Shown here one piece after another: positions 45,026 to 54,100 of a DNA stretch of 64,000 bases. A model generated the notes under the pieces. The model saw only the letters and a program-made list of their open reading frames with translations. It did not search any database and was not told where the DNA came from. The stretch's first letter is position 1. Every line of letters begins with the position of its first letter. This stretch comes from Thereva unica. Lineage: Eukaryota > Arthropoda > Insecta > Diptera > Therevidae. The position numbers and the translations under genes are program-made. Location: NCBI GenBank assembly GCA_949987705.1, contig OX465281.1:176528516-176592515 (forward strand). Direction: 5' to 3'.

Positions 45026-45393
45026 AAAAAAAAAAATTTTAAAAACCGACTTCAGAAAAAAACCCGCGATGCACAAAAAAGGATGAAATAATTGTTTGTA
45101 ATTCTTAACAACATCAATCCAATAAGAATGGATCTAGAAAGAAGAATCACTTTTGAAGACGGTGCTGGGTGATATATTAAGGGCATAAGCCTAACAAAGA
45201 AATGTAAACAATTGCCGAAGCAAGAGTTAGTGCAATCAAAGTTAACTACTACCTGGCACCGTCTTCAAAAGTGATTCTTCTTTCTAGATCCATTCTTATT
45301 GGATTGATGTTGTTAAGAATTACAAACAATTATTTCATCCTTTTTTGTGCATCGCGGGTTTTTTTCTGAAGTCGGTTTTTAAAATTTTTTTTT
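45026..45393. mobile_element. MITE with about 150-bp inverted arms
   Basis: AAAAACCGACTTCAG at 45041 through AGACGGTGCTGGG-like sequence is mirrored to CTGAAGTCGGTTTTT at about 45365. The arms include GATCTAGAAAGAAGAATCAC and its complement. About 50 bp of unique loop separates them. The terminal word AACCGACTTC also ends another repeat at about 46450, so the family is multicopy. Confidence 0.8.
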
Positions 45394-45429
45394 ATTTCGT
45401 GCTTTTTAGTCCATTCATTTTTTAATATT

Positions 45430-45690
45430 GCCTGTCATTGCAAGGAGCCTACGTTTTTACGACGCCACATAGCGAAGTGTATTCTACTTGTCACACCTTT
45501 TCATTTGATACCCATGTCTGGGGTCGGGGAGCGCAATTGCAAAATTTGATTGCAGATTGTATTGTCATGCGAACTATACGTAATGGTGCAAAATTTGCAG
45601 TTGATCGGTTATATGGAACTGGGTCAAAATCAAGTTGCAAGATTTGTTTACACTATACACACATACAGATCAAGATAATATAAGGCATAT
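45430..45690 (-). repeat. Fragment related to the Helitron 5' region
   Basis: Contains CATTTGATACCCATGT and then GATCGGTTATATGGAACTGG, GTCAAAATCAAGTTGCAAG and ACACACATACA. These words occur in the same order and orientation within the complete Helitron at about 61700-61920. It ends without the diagnostic terminus, so it is a partial copy. Confidence 0.55.
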
Positions 45691-45964
45691 AAAAAGTTAA
45701 GTTGCCATTGATATCGGGGAAATGAAATGTAAACAATAAACTTCTTTGATTCTTCATCCACGTCATGGTATATTTATTTATTCGATATAAACAATAGTTT
45801 TTTGAGCTGCAAATTTCGCCATAATTTCGTTCTTATCGGCTTTTGTTCTGGAAGCAAATTTACAGACGCATTCACGTCGAAAACTTGTTTAATATGGAAC
45901 AAAATTCCCCGAAGGAAATTAAAAAATAATTATTTTGTCGATATATAGAAAAACAAGCACCGCG

Positions 45965-46190
45965 AGCCCTTGGGATCGAACTCGCACCCCACAGATCCCA
46001 CAGACAAGAATACTTGTCTCTAGCCCTTTGCGCTAGTCAAGTACTATCGGCCGCTGACCAATATGTTAATAAATCATTTCAGAAAAAAGAAAAAGAGAAA
46101 AAGAAAAAAACCGGCTGCCCCGACCGGAATCGAACCTGCAACGCTGAATCGAGGATCCGACGCTCTACCCACTCTGCCATCGGCCTGCTG
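45965..46190 (-). repeat. tRNA-derived SINE with two tRNA-like heads
   Basis: Minus strand: one head at about 46185-46115 with A-box-like TGGCAGAGTGGGTAG and B box GGTTCGATTCC. A pyrimidine tract follows (the plus strand is A/G only at about 46079-46110). A second head lies at about 46055-45965 with GACTAGCGCAAAGGGC and B-box-like GAGTTCGATCCC. The acceptor ends do not pair as in a functional tRNA, so these are pol III promoter heads of a composite SINE and not tRNA genes. Confidence 0.6.
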
Positions 46191-46199
46191 CCAGATTTA

Positions 46200-46460
46200 C
46201 AACAATAAAGTAATTTGTTCGGTGCCCATGAAATGTTTAGGTTGAACTTTAACAGGTTGATTTTTAACAGTTTTTTCTGCCTAACTTCGAACTCCGTTAT
46301 CAGAATTTAGAAAAAATTTAACGGGACCACCGTGGGAAGCTCCCCCTTCAAATGAACCAAAAAAAAAGCAAAAAATTGGGTTACAAAGTTATGCGTGAAC
46401 AGGACCACAAAATACCTACATGTCGAATTGAGTAACCTCCTCTTTTTTTGAAGTCGGTTA
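46200..46460. repeat. Repeat end of the GAAGTCGGTT family
   Basis: Ends TCGAATTGAGTAACCTCCTC then a T-run and GAAGTCGGTT. This is the same terminal word as the MITE at 45026-45393. No gene. Confidence 0.4.
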
Positions 46461-46509
46461 AAAAGCAACGGATATGGTCAAAGATACCCTTGCTGACCAA
46501 AAGATGTGA

Positions 46510-48055
46510 TGAAGATTCTGGTTTTCGGAAATAGTAACCGCAATTCATGCGATGGTCAATGGTAAAGCAGCAGGAAAAGATGGCATCCCGCCAGAATTGT
46601 TGAAAGCCGACTCAAGCCTCATAGGAGATGCGCTTCAGCCAATCCTAGAAATAGCATGGAACACCTGTACCTTTCCGGAGGATTGGCCGGAAGGTATCAT
46701 AGTCAAAATACCAAAAAAGGGGGACCTAACAATATGCGACAACTGGAGAGGTATCTGTTTATTATCTACTGTGGGCAAAATTTTGTCCCATATATTACTA
46801 TCTAGGATAAGTGAGGCAGTTGATCGAACGCTTAGGAGGCAGCAGGCCGGATTCAGGAAGGGCTGCTCCTGTATTGATCATATTAACACCTTGAGAATAA
46901 TAGTGGAGCAGTCTACTGAATTCCGATCCCCCCTTTACCTTGCTTTCGTAGACTATGAGAAAGCGTACGACTCGGTTAATAGGAGCTTCATTTGGCAGGC
47001 ACTACGGTGACGTGGACTGCCTGATAAAATAATAGAATTGATAAAAGCCCTATATAATAATTCCAAATGCAGAGTTCTCCATAATGGAAAATTATCCGAC
47101 AGCTTTGAGGTGAGTTCAGGAGTACGACAAGGGTGCCTACTTTCGCCATTACTATTTCTTATAGTAATAAATGACATCCTTGTCGGCGCTCTAGAACAGG
47201 CGGCATATAATGGGGTTTGGTAGACCGCCTTAAGGATCTCGACTACGCCGATGATATCTGTTTGCTGGCCCACAGACACCAGGACCTCAAAAACATGATT
47301 AACAATTTGGCAACAGAAAGTAGTCCAGCAAGCTTAAGGTTGAATCCAACTAAAACTAAAGAAATTCGGATGAATGCAAACACCATTGAACGAACAGCGC
47401 TGAATAACCGTGACGTAGAACTGGTAGATAAATTCTGCTACCTCGGTAGCATTATTACCGAAAATGGTGGGGCAGAAGAAGACGTCAGTTCCGGAATAAA
47501 TAAAGCACGAAGCGCATATGCATGCCTGTCCCACATATGGAGATCAACGGTGATTTCCACTAACACCAAATTGCGGCTGTTCAACTCCAACGTTAAAGCA
47601 GTTCTTTTGTATGGTTGCGAAACATGGAAAGTCACCCAATTCATCACAGGGCGCCTACAAGTCTTCATCAACAGATGCCTTCGTCGTATCCTAAAAATTC
47701 GCTGGCAAGATAGAATTTCAAACGAAGAAATGAAGAACTATGGCGCCGTGCCGGCCAAGAAAGGATAGACGACCAAATCAGGCGAAGGAAATGGAATTGG
47801 GTTGGCCACACCTTGCGACGCGAAAACGAAAATCTAGCCAAACAGGCCCTTGACTGGAATCCGCAAGGTTCCCGTCGAGTAGGAAGACCTAGAACAACTT
47901 GGAGGAGAACCCTACTAGAAGAAGCCGCAACAACTGGGAGATCCTGGTCGGAGCTGAGAGCTGTCGCGCAAAACAGAGTCCGCTGGAGGGCAACTGTTTC
48001 CGCCCTATGTCCCATGAGGGATTAAAGGAGTTTAAAGAAAGAAAGAAGAAGACAT
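46510..48055 (+). pseudogene. 5'-truncated LINE reverse transcriptase (RTE-like)
   Basis: Plus-strand RT pieces: 46552-47010 with MVNGKAAGKDGIPPELLK, WRGICLLSTVGKILS, RRQQAGFRKGCSC and FVDYEKAYDSVN; 47038-47223 with SSGVRQGCLLSPLLFLIVI; 47217-47768 with palm motif YADDICLLAH, FCYLGSII and VLLYGCETWK; and 47813-48025 with a C-terminal RRVGRPRTTWRRTL and VRWRATVSALCP. A TGA after the WQAL segment and two frame changes break it. There is no endonuclease. The 3' end is a short (GAAA/GAAG)n tail at about 48025-48050, so the copy is oriented plus. Clade from motif flavour only. Confidence 0.75.
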
Positions 48056-48203
48056 GTTGGACCGAGACGTTGATCAGTTGAGACATTCAAGATGTTCGAC
48101 AAGTAGCAGAAGCGTCAGCAGCTTTTGGTTTCTCCCATCTCTATGATTGCATAGTTCGAGCTTTTGGGGGGGGTCATGACCCCCCCCCTTGAATCCGCGG
48201 CTG
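48056..48203 (+). other. Right subterminal part of the hAT element
   Basis: Ends in a G-run/C-run palindrome (GGTCATGACC at about 48172-48181) directly before the inverted terminus TTGAATCCGCGGCTG. No coding sense was recognised. Confidence 0.6.
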
Positions 48204-48211
48204 CATGTGAC

Positions 48212-48788
48212 AGTTCCACAGCGTTCGAATGCCATATACCCGTACAAGCGAGTTGAAGTTAAAAGCTATACTATTCCCGCAAACACATTCACACTTTCAC
48301 TGGATAATTTTGTCATCGGACAGTTACCGAACTTAATAATTTTTGGAATGGTGGACAATGATGCTTACACGGGCAGAAGAACAAAGAACCCCTTCAACTT
48401 TAAACATAACAACATTACCAGATTCAATTTATCAGTGAATGGCGTGCAGATACCAAATCAACCTCTCGAATTTGACTACTCAAAGGAAAATCCGATTAGT
48501 ACACGCGGATACAATACGTTATTCAGAGGAACAGGTATTTATTACTTCGATAAAGGTCATCAAATATCCAAGACATTATTCGACAAGGGGTGTTTTCTTC
48601 TCGCTTTCGATTTAACAACAGACAATTCATATAACGCGACTTGCGGCAATTTATTAAATCAAGGGACAGTACGTGTTGAAGGAAAATTTAGAGATGCGTT
48701 AAAAAATAGTGTGACATGCATTGTATATGCTGAGTACGATGGAAGCATTGAAATTGACAAGGATCGAAATGTTTACACCAACTTTTAA
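48212..48788 (+). pseudogene. Polinton major capsid protein, C-terminal part
   Basis: Second half of the capsid gene, in the same frame as 32588-33333 once the hAT and one duplication are discounted. Visible features are QRSNAIYPYKRVEVKSY, SLDNFVIGQLPNLIIFGMV, NPFNFKHNNITRFNLSVNG, a GTGIYYF segment and the terminal IVYAEYDGSIEID. Both halves together amount to about 440 residues, normal for this family. The frame between 48189 and 48211 belongs to the hAT end and target duplication. Confidence 0.85.
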
Positions 48789-48790
48789 AT

Positions 48791-48800
48791 CTATATAAGG
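48791..48800 (+). promoter_or_regulatory. TATA box downstream of the capsid gene
   Basis: CTATATAAGG just after the MCP stop, 50-60 bp before the ATG at 48852. CTGTTAGTTGG about 30 bp downstream could be the initiator. It would drive the small orphan and the protease. Confidence 0.5.
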
Positions 48801-48851
48801 CGGCTACTTGCAACAAACTGTTAGTTGGCAAATTGCTTTACTATAGTAACA

Positions 48852-49187
48852 ATGAGTTGTTTAGTTAATGCGGAATACTTTTGCGGAGGTGAATTTACCT
48901 TCTTTAAAAAAGTCTCTTTAGCTGGATTCACTGTACAAAATAAAACGTTTACAAAGGAAATAATTTTTAAATATCCAACATCTAGTTTGGAATGCAGTGA
49001 ACAACAATCAAGTAAATTTGGTAATCTTGAACTAAAACGTATGGATGAAGACCTTATAAAAACTCTAGCGAAATTTAAGACAATCTTTGTTCGTGGTACA
49101 TCAACTAAGGAGTTTATAAATAACTATGTTACATCTCTCACCAAGGTCATTGACTTAGAAGCAGCATTTACCTGTGAACAAGAATGA
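48852..49187 (+). CDS. Polinton orphan, related to the minus-strand gene at 50379-50738
   Basis: 111 residues from ATG 48852. Function not recognised. A strand-rich N-terminal part with FFKKVSLAGFTVQNKTF and IIFKYPTSSLECS is followed by KRMDEDLIKTLAKFK and TIFVRGTSTKEFINNYV. The last motif aligns in position with TIYVKGLEKDKFIQKYL of the oppositely oriented gene at 50738, and so do the preceding residues, so the two look paralogous. Proteins with this VKG..K..fl motif recur in insect mobile and viral elements. The end looks short, because the Cys/His-rich tail of its relative is absent. Its TGA overlaps the protease ATG (ATGA), suggesting coupled expression. Confidence 0.6.
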   Translation: MSCLVNAEYFCGGEFTFFKKVSLAGFTVQNKTFTKEIIFKYPTSSLECSEQQSSKFGNLELKRMDEDLIKTLAKFKTIFVRGTSTKEFINNYVTSLTKVIDLEAAFTCEQE

Positions 49188-49711
49188 ACACGATCGAACT
49201 TGCAACTGCATTGACAAATAATCGCGTAACAAACAAGTTTTTTAGAGGAGTCTTCCCCTGCAACCATCTACCACAAAAAATAAAAAAACCCGCATGCGTC
49301 ATAGCTAATACGGATCCATCACATAAAGACGGAACTCACTGGGTTGCATTTTATTTCCCGAAACAAGGTCCTGCAGAGTACTTTGACTCATTTGGAAGAT
49401 ATCCCACCAATAAGTTTTTTCAAAGATTTCTTTTAAATAATTCAAAGACTTTTTTAAATAATAAAAAACGTTTGCAGGGACAATTTTCATCGACATGTGG
49501 ACATTATTGTTGTGTATTTCTATATTCTCGGTGTAGAGGAAAGAACCTAAAGAATTTTTTAACACAATTCTCTTCGAGCGATTTCAGTTTAAATGATAAT
49601 AACATAGTTAATTTATACTTGAATAATTTTACACAAAGTGGTGGAGACTTTTATAACCAATCATGTAAAGCCGAGATCAGCACTATAAAAACACTGAACA
49701 AAAGCTGTTAA
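49184..49711 (+). CDS. Adenain-like cysteine protease
   Basis: 175 residues, uninterrupted. The catalytic His lies in KDGTHWVAFYFP (about residue 50), the acidic residue in EYFDSFGRYP, the oxyanion Gln in RLQGQFSS and the nucleophile Cys in STCGHYCCVFLYSRC. This is the order and spacing of the adenovirus protease family (C5) found in Polintons, where it processes virion proteins. Length is close to adenain. The start ATG overlaps the stop of the upstream orphan. A TATA-like box for the next gene lies within its 3' end. Confidence 0.92.
   Translation: MNTIELATALTNNRVTNKFFRGVFPCNHLPQKIKKPACVIANTDPSHKDGTHWVAFYFPKQGPAEYFDSFGRYPTNKFFQRFLLNNSKTFLNNKKRLQGQFSSTCGHYCCVFLYSRCRGKNLKNFLTQFSSSDFSLNDNNIVNLYLNNFTQSGGDFYNQSCKAEISTIKTLNKSC
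49684..49691 (+). promoter_or_regulatory. TATA-like box before the 49742 gene
   Basis: TATAAAAA inside the last codons of the protease, about 55 bp upstream of the ATG at 49742. Confidence 0.35.
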
Positions 49712-49741
49712 TATTTAATGTTAAAGTTTAATTTGAGTAAC

Positions 49742-50350
49742 ATGGAGCCATCACGTAAAAGACAGAGGACCACTGGTGCTAAAGGAAAAAAGAAGCTGTC
49801 CAAATGCGAAGCAGAAGTTGTCGGTGAAAATCTCTTATTAAATTACACGTACCATTTGGACGACTGCCATAACCGGAAGATAATACTCGGCTTTGACCCA
49901 ACATCGTTCGAGGCGAAAATAGTATTTCAGCGTCATGGGCTCATCCCAATATCAGCATCCTATTCCGAATGGACATACTATCTTGGTGCTTTAAAAACGA
50001 AAATGGAAAATTCATTTTCAGCAAATCAGACGAAGGAGTACAAAATCCCCATTGGCAGTGGCAGCATCACTCTAAGGCAAGCGGAACTTTGTAAATTATT
50101 TGAAATGCTGAAATTTTTAAACATCGTTATGTACCACAATAACAATGCTTCAGAGAGCGTGAAAGAATATTATAAGAAGTACATTGAAAAATGTAAAGAA
50201 AAAAATGTATTAACATTAGCATGTGAAGATTTTTTTATTCCAAGTCGAACATCTTATGTACACTTAAATTATTCTCGACTTTTTTATGAAATACCTTTGT
50301 ATTGTATTGCAAATCTTGTTTTTGATACGATAAATTTTGACTGCAAATAA
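49742..50350 (+). CDS. Polinton orphan with basic N terminus
   Basis: Start chosen at ATG 49742 (MEPSRKRQRTTGAKGKKK), which leaves room for the TATA box. An in-frame ATG at 49718 would add eight residues. About 202 residues. A basic tail is followed by a strand-rich core, LLNYTYHLDDCHNRKIILGFDP and FEAKIVFQRHGLIPISASYSEW, and by a mostly helical C-terminal half with ITLRQAELCKLFEMLKFL. Alternating strands followed by an I-S-x-S-x-x-E-W turn faintly recall the PC4-type ssDNA-binding fold, but that is only an impression. No stop or shift. Position after the protease suggests an element gene, not a passenger. Confidence 0.6.
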   Translation: MEPSRKRQRTTGAKGKKKLSKCEAEVVGENLLLNYTYHLDDCHNRKIILGFDPTSFEAKIVFQRHGLIPISASYSEWTYYLGALKTKMENSFSANQTKEYKIPIGSGSITLRQAELCKLFEMLKFLNIVMYHNNNASESVKEYYKKYIEKCKEKNVLTLACEDFFIPSRTSYVHLNYSRLFYEIPLYCIANLVFDTINFDCK

Positions 50351-50378
50351 ATAAATAAAATACAACTAAAAAATTCTT

Positions 50379-50738
50379 TTATTTAAAACATTTATTCACT
50401 AGCATGTACAAATAAATATTAAAACAATTTTGTACGGCACATCTTAGACTAGGTGATTTTCCATGTATAGTGCAGAAAGCTCCAAAATTTTCCAAGTTGG
50501 CTAGTTTTGGTATTTCCAATTGGTTTATTTTCGCTTCCGGGAGGTATTTCTGAATAAATTTATCCTTTTCTAGTCCTTTCACGTAAATTGTTGCATTTGA
50601 ATAATTCGACAGTATCTTGGGTAATTCGTTGTAATTAATAATGCCGCCGTCCCATCTTAATCCATTTATTTTTCTAAAGTTGAAATCATTTTGCCAACGA
50701 GCTTTTGACGGTAGTTCATTATACGGGTATGGAGACAT
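50379..50738 (-). CDS. Polinton orphan, minus strand, VKG-motif family
   Basis: 119 residues starting MSPYPYNELPSKARWQND. A WDGGIINYNELPKIL segment leads to ATIYVKGLEKDKFIQKYLP, then LEIPKLANLENFGAFC and a Cys-rich end (CTIHG, LRCAVQNCFN). This pattern recurs in insect-element proteins of unknown function. It is convergent with the previous gene, and its stop is 28 bp from that gene's stop. Its start is 29 bp from the BEL 3' LTR, so any upstream part would have been cut off by that insertion. The resemblance to 48852-49187 suggests an old duplication and inversion within the element. Confidence 0.55.
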   Translation of the reverse strand: MSPYPYNELPSKARWQNDFNFRKINGLRWDGGIINYNELPKILSNYSNATIYVKGLEKDKFIQKYLPEAKINQLEIPKLANLENFGAFCTIHGKSPSLRCAVQNCFNIYLYMLVNKCFK

Positions 50739-50767
50739 AAAATAGTATAAACTTGGTATAAGCGACC

Positions 50768-51119
50768 TGTTGAGGAAACAAGCTTTTTTGATTCCTTTTT
50801 AAAAATATTTTATTCGACTTCACTCTTACAACGACTGAATGCAAGTGACAAAATTGGGGGTGATCTCTAATCGCAAAGCAAAGGTTTTATATAATTCAAA
50901 TTTTACATAGTTTATAACGGTAAAGGAATTCCAATAATTCAAGTAAATAAACTCTCAGAAGGAGAGTGTGAAAGAGAGAAAGTGATTCATGCATTAATCC
51001 AATATAAACCAATACAAAGATGTTTGATTAATTACAGTGACATACAAATTTAAGATCACCACAACGATCGTGAATATTATTATTAATTCTTACATACTAA
51101 ATTTGTGTATGACGGAACA
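50768..51119 (-). repeat. Probable 3' LTR of BEL/Pao element 2
   Basis: On the minus strand TGTTCCGTCATACAC...CTTGTTTCCTCAACA, 352 bp with TG/CA ends. It is preceded on that strand by the purine tract AAAGGCGGCGGGA (polypurine tract). A matching 5' LTR was not found beyond 56431. Confidence 0.6.
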
Positions 51120-51157
51120 TCCCGCCGCCTTTGAAACGATCTGATAGTTTCAACCAA

Positions 51158-54100
51158 CTAATTGTCTTCCGGTAGCAACGCCACTTTCTGGATCGCTCTG
51201 TGGATTAAGCCTTGTGGGGTTTTAATTTCTACGACTCGGACGTTGCCATCTGGACCTGCTATAGTTTGGACTATACGACCAAGTCTCCATTTGTAGGATG
51301 GAAGATCATCTTGATGAATTAAGACCATAGTACCCGGTTTAAGGTCAGCCTCTTTCGAATTCCACTTGGTACGTTGCTGCAACTGATGGATATATTCTTT
51401 CGTCCACCGGGTCCAAAAATGCTGATGAAGAGCGGAGACTCGCTGCCACCTGTGAAGATAGTTAATTTTTTCAAGAGGATAAGGAGGTTCTAGGATACTT
51501 TCCATCGCGGCTTGGGTTAGGAAATGAGAGGGTGTTAAAGCACGGAAATCGTTGGGATCTGAGGACAAAGGTGTTATAGGTCTGGAATTTAGGATTCCTT
51601 CGATTTGTACCATAACTGTAGTTAGTTCCTCGAATGTTAGCAAAGCTCCTCGTAAGGTTCGAAACAGATGTGCCTTAGCCGATTTTATGGCCGCCTCCCA
51701 GAGACCTCCAAAATGTGGTGCTCGAGGCGGAATATGATGAAATTCAATCGAGTTGTTAGAACACCATGAAAGGATTTCCCTCTGCGTAGCTTGCTGGAAG
51801 AATGCGTGCCGTAGTTCAGCTAATCTCCTTCGAGCTCCAACGAAATTCGTTGCGTTATCGCAATATAAATGTTTACATAAATTTCTACGTCCCGTAAATC
51901 TCTTCAGAGCGGCTACAAATGCGTCAGTTGTTAAATCCGACACTACCTCTATGTGGACGGCTCTGGTAACAAAACAGACGAAAACTGCAACGTAAGATTT
52001 GTATGGTGACCTTCCTCGAATACGGTAGGTGGTTGTAAATGGGCCGCCGAAATCCACTCCACAGTGAGTAAATGGTAAAGAGATGTTCACACGTCCTGCT
52101 GGTAGAACGCCCATAAGCTGCTGGGTTAATTTTGGACGATAACGTTGACAATGAATGCACCTTCTGACGACCTTTCTGGCGTAATCACGAGCATTGATGA
52201 CCCAGAATTTTTCTCGAAGGAGGGATACAAGTGCTTGAGGGCCGGCGTGGAAAGTTTTGATGTGGAGATGTCTAATGTAGGTTTCAATGAAGGGATTTTT
52301 AGGAGGAAGTAATAGAGGAACTCTCTGTTCTATTGGCATTTTGGCCAGCTTTAGTCGGCCTCCCACTCTTAATAATTTAAGTTTGGTGATAGGACATTGT
52401 TCGACGAAGGGATTCAAAGTCCGCAACACACTTCTAGGAGGTAGGTTCTTCCCGTTCTCTAGCGCGCAAATCTCTTCTGCAAAGGAGTGTTGTTGAATTG
52501 CCCACACTATGTGAATTGAAGCGTTCTCGATTTCTGAAGCTGTTACAATGTTGTTGTTACGAATTTGCCAACGATCCTTAGTTTGACGAAGTAGTTTGAT
52601 GAAGCGAAGTACAAGTGCAAAGCGACGACAAATTTGGATATAGTTACTGCAAGAGTATATGATATCGAGGAATGAAACTGCAATTGTACAAACTAGCACC
52701 GATTTTTGAATTTTCCGTTCAGGCAATGTCTCTAAGTTGGTATGTCGACGTTTTGTAGGAGGCCATTCTTCTTTTGGCAATTTTAGGAACTCCGGTCCGG
52801 AGAACCAGTATGACTTAATAAGCGCTTCGGTTGTCATGCCTCTCGAGACGATGTCGGCTGGGTTGGCCTTGGAGTTTACATGTCTCCAAGGGATGGTTTT
52901 TGTAAGGCACTGAATCTCAGCAACCCGGTTCGAAACATAGGTTTTCCAATAGGATGGATGACAAGAGAGCCAATCTAATACTATCTCGGAGTCCGTCCAT
53001 AAGACTTCTTCATCAATTGTTTTTGGAAGATTCTCTCGGATTTTGACGAATAATTTTGCCAAAAGTAATGCTGCACACAACTCTAAACAGGGTAGTGATC
53101 GGCTCACCCGGATGGGAGCTACTTTAGATTTAGCCGCCAACAACTGCACACTTGTGGTTCCCAAGTCGTCTTTGGATAGAGCGTAAATACAGCAGCCAAA
53201 CGCTCGACAGGATGCATCAGCAAAGCCATGGAGGGCGACGTAGCTTGTCTTACCTGATCAAAATACCAACCGCGGAATACGAACTTTATTAAGTTCAAGC
53301 AATTGAATTCTAAAATTGGACCAGCGATTTGCGAGGTCTTGGGGAATGGATTCATCCCAATGTAGTTTCAGAAACCATAGTTCTTGTAAAAAGATTTTTC
53401 CACGCACAACGATAGGATTGATAAGGCCTAATGGGTCAAACAACCGTGCTACTTCAGATAAGATTGATCTTTTTGTAATTTTAGACGATGAAGTATTAAC
53501 CGGCCGATAGCTAAAATGAAATTCATCTGCGATTGGTTCCCATATCATGCCGAGGGTCTTAATAACATCTTTATTATCAATATTTAAAGTTTTACTTCTT
53601 TCATTCTCCGGTATTTCGGAACAAAGTTGCGTATTGTTTGAATACCACTTTCGGAGGTGAAACTGGCCAGATTTTATAATAGCGTCTACTTGATGCCGAA
53701 TTTTACATAAATCTTCGCAAGTATCGTCTCCTGTTAGGAGGTCATCCATATAGAAATCTCTTTCCACTATGTGCGAAGCTTCTGGGAGCCTTTCTCGATG
53801 CTCTTGGGCTAACTGTAGCAAACATCTAGTCGCCAAGTACGGCGCTGATGCCGTGCCATAAGTAACGGTTTTTAAACGAAAAATGCGAAGTTCATCTGTG
53901 GGATTTTCTCTCCACAGAATTAACTGAAAATTACGATCTTCAGGGTACACTAACACCTGCCTAAACATGGCTGTTATATCTGCAGTTAGCCCGAACTTGT
54001 GACAACGAAATCTATTTAGAATAGAGAATAAATCGTTTTGAACCGTAGGTCCTACCATCAGCCTGTCGTTAAGAGAAGTGTTGGTGGCATCCCGACAGGA

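Larger units (their letters stand above)
33334..48203 (+). mobile_element. 14.9-kb hAT transposon carrying nested insertions
   Basis: The left end CAGGCGCGGATTTAG and the right end (minus strand) CAGCCGCGGATTCAAG are inverted and each leads into a G-rich run, a common hAT terminal pattern. The 8-bp flanks CATGAGAC (33326-33333) and CATGTGAC (48204-48211) differ by one base. Broken hAT transposase sequence lies inside at 34497-34789, about 41818-42050 and possibly 44736-44921, all on the plus strand. Most of its length is later insertions: Tc1, tnp2-type, Harbinger, MITE, SINE and LINE. Confidence 0.85.

Noticed and set aside
45965..46190. Two functional tRNA genes
   Set aside because: A and B boxes are present but acceptor stems do not pair and the spacing is irregular. 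A SINE explains them better.
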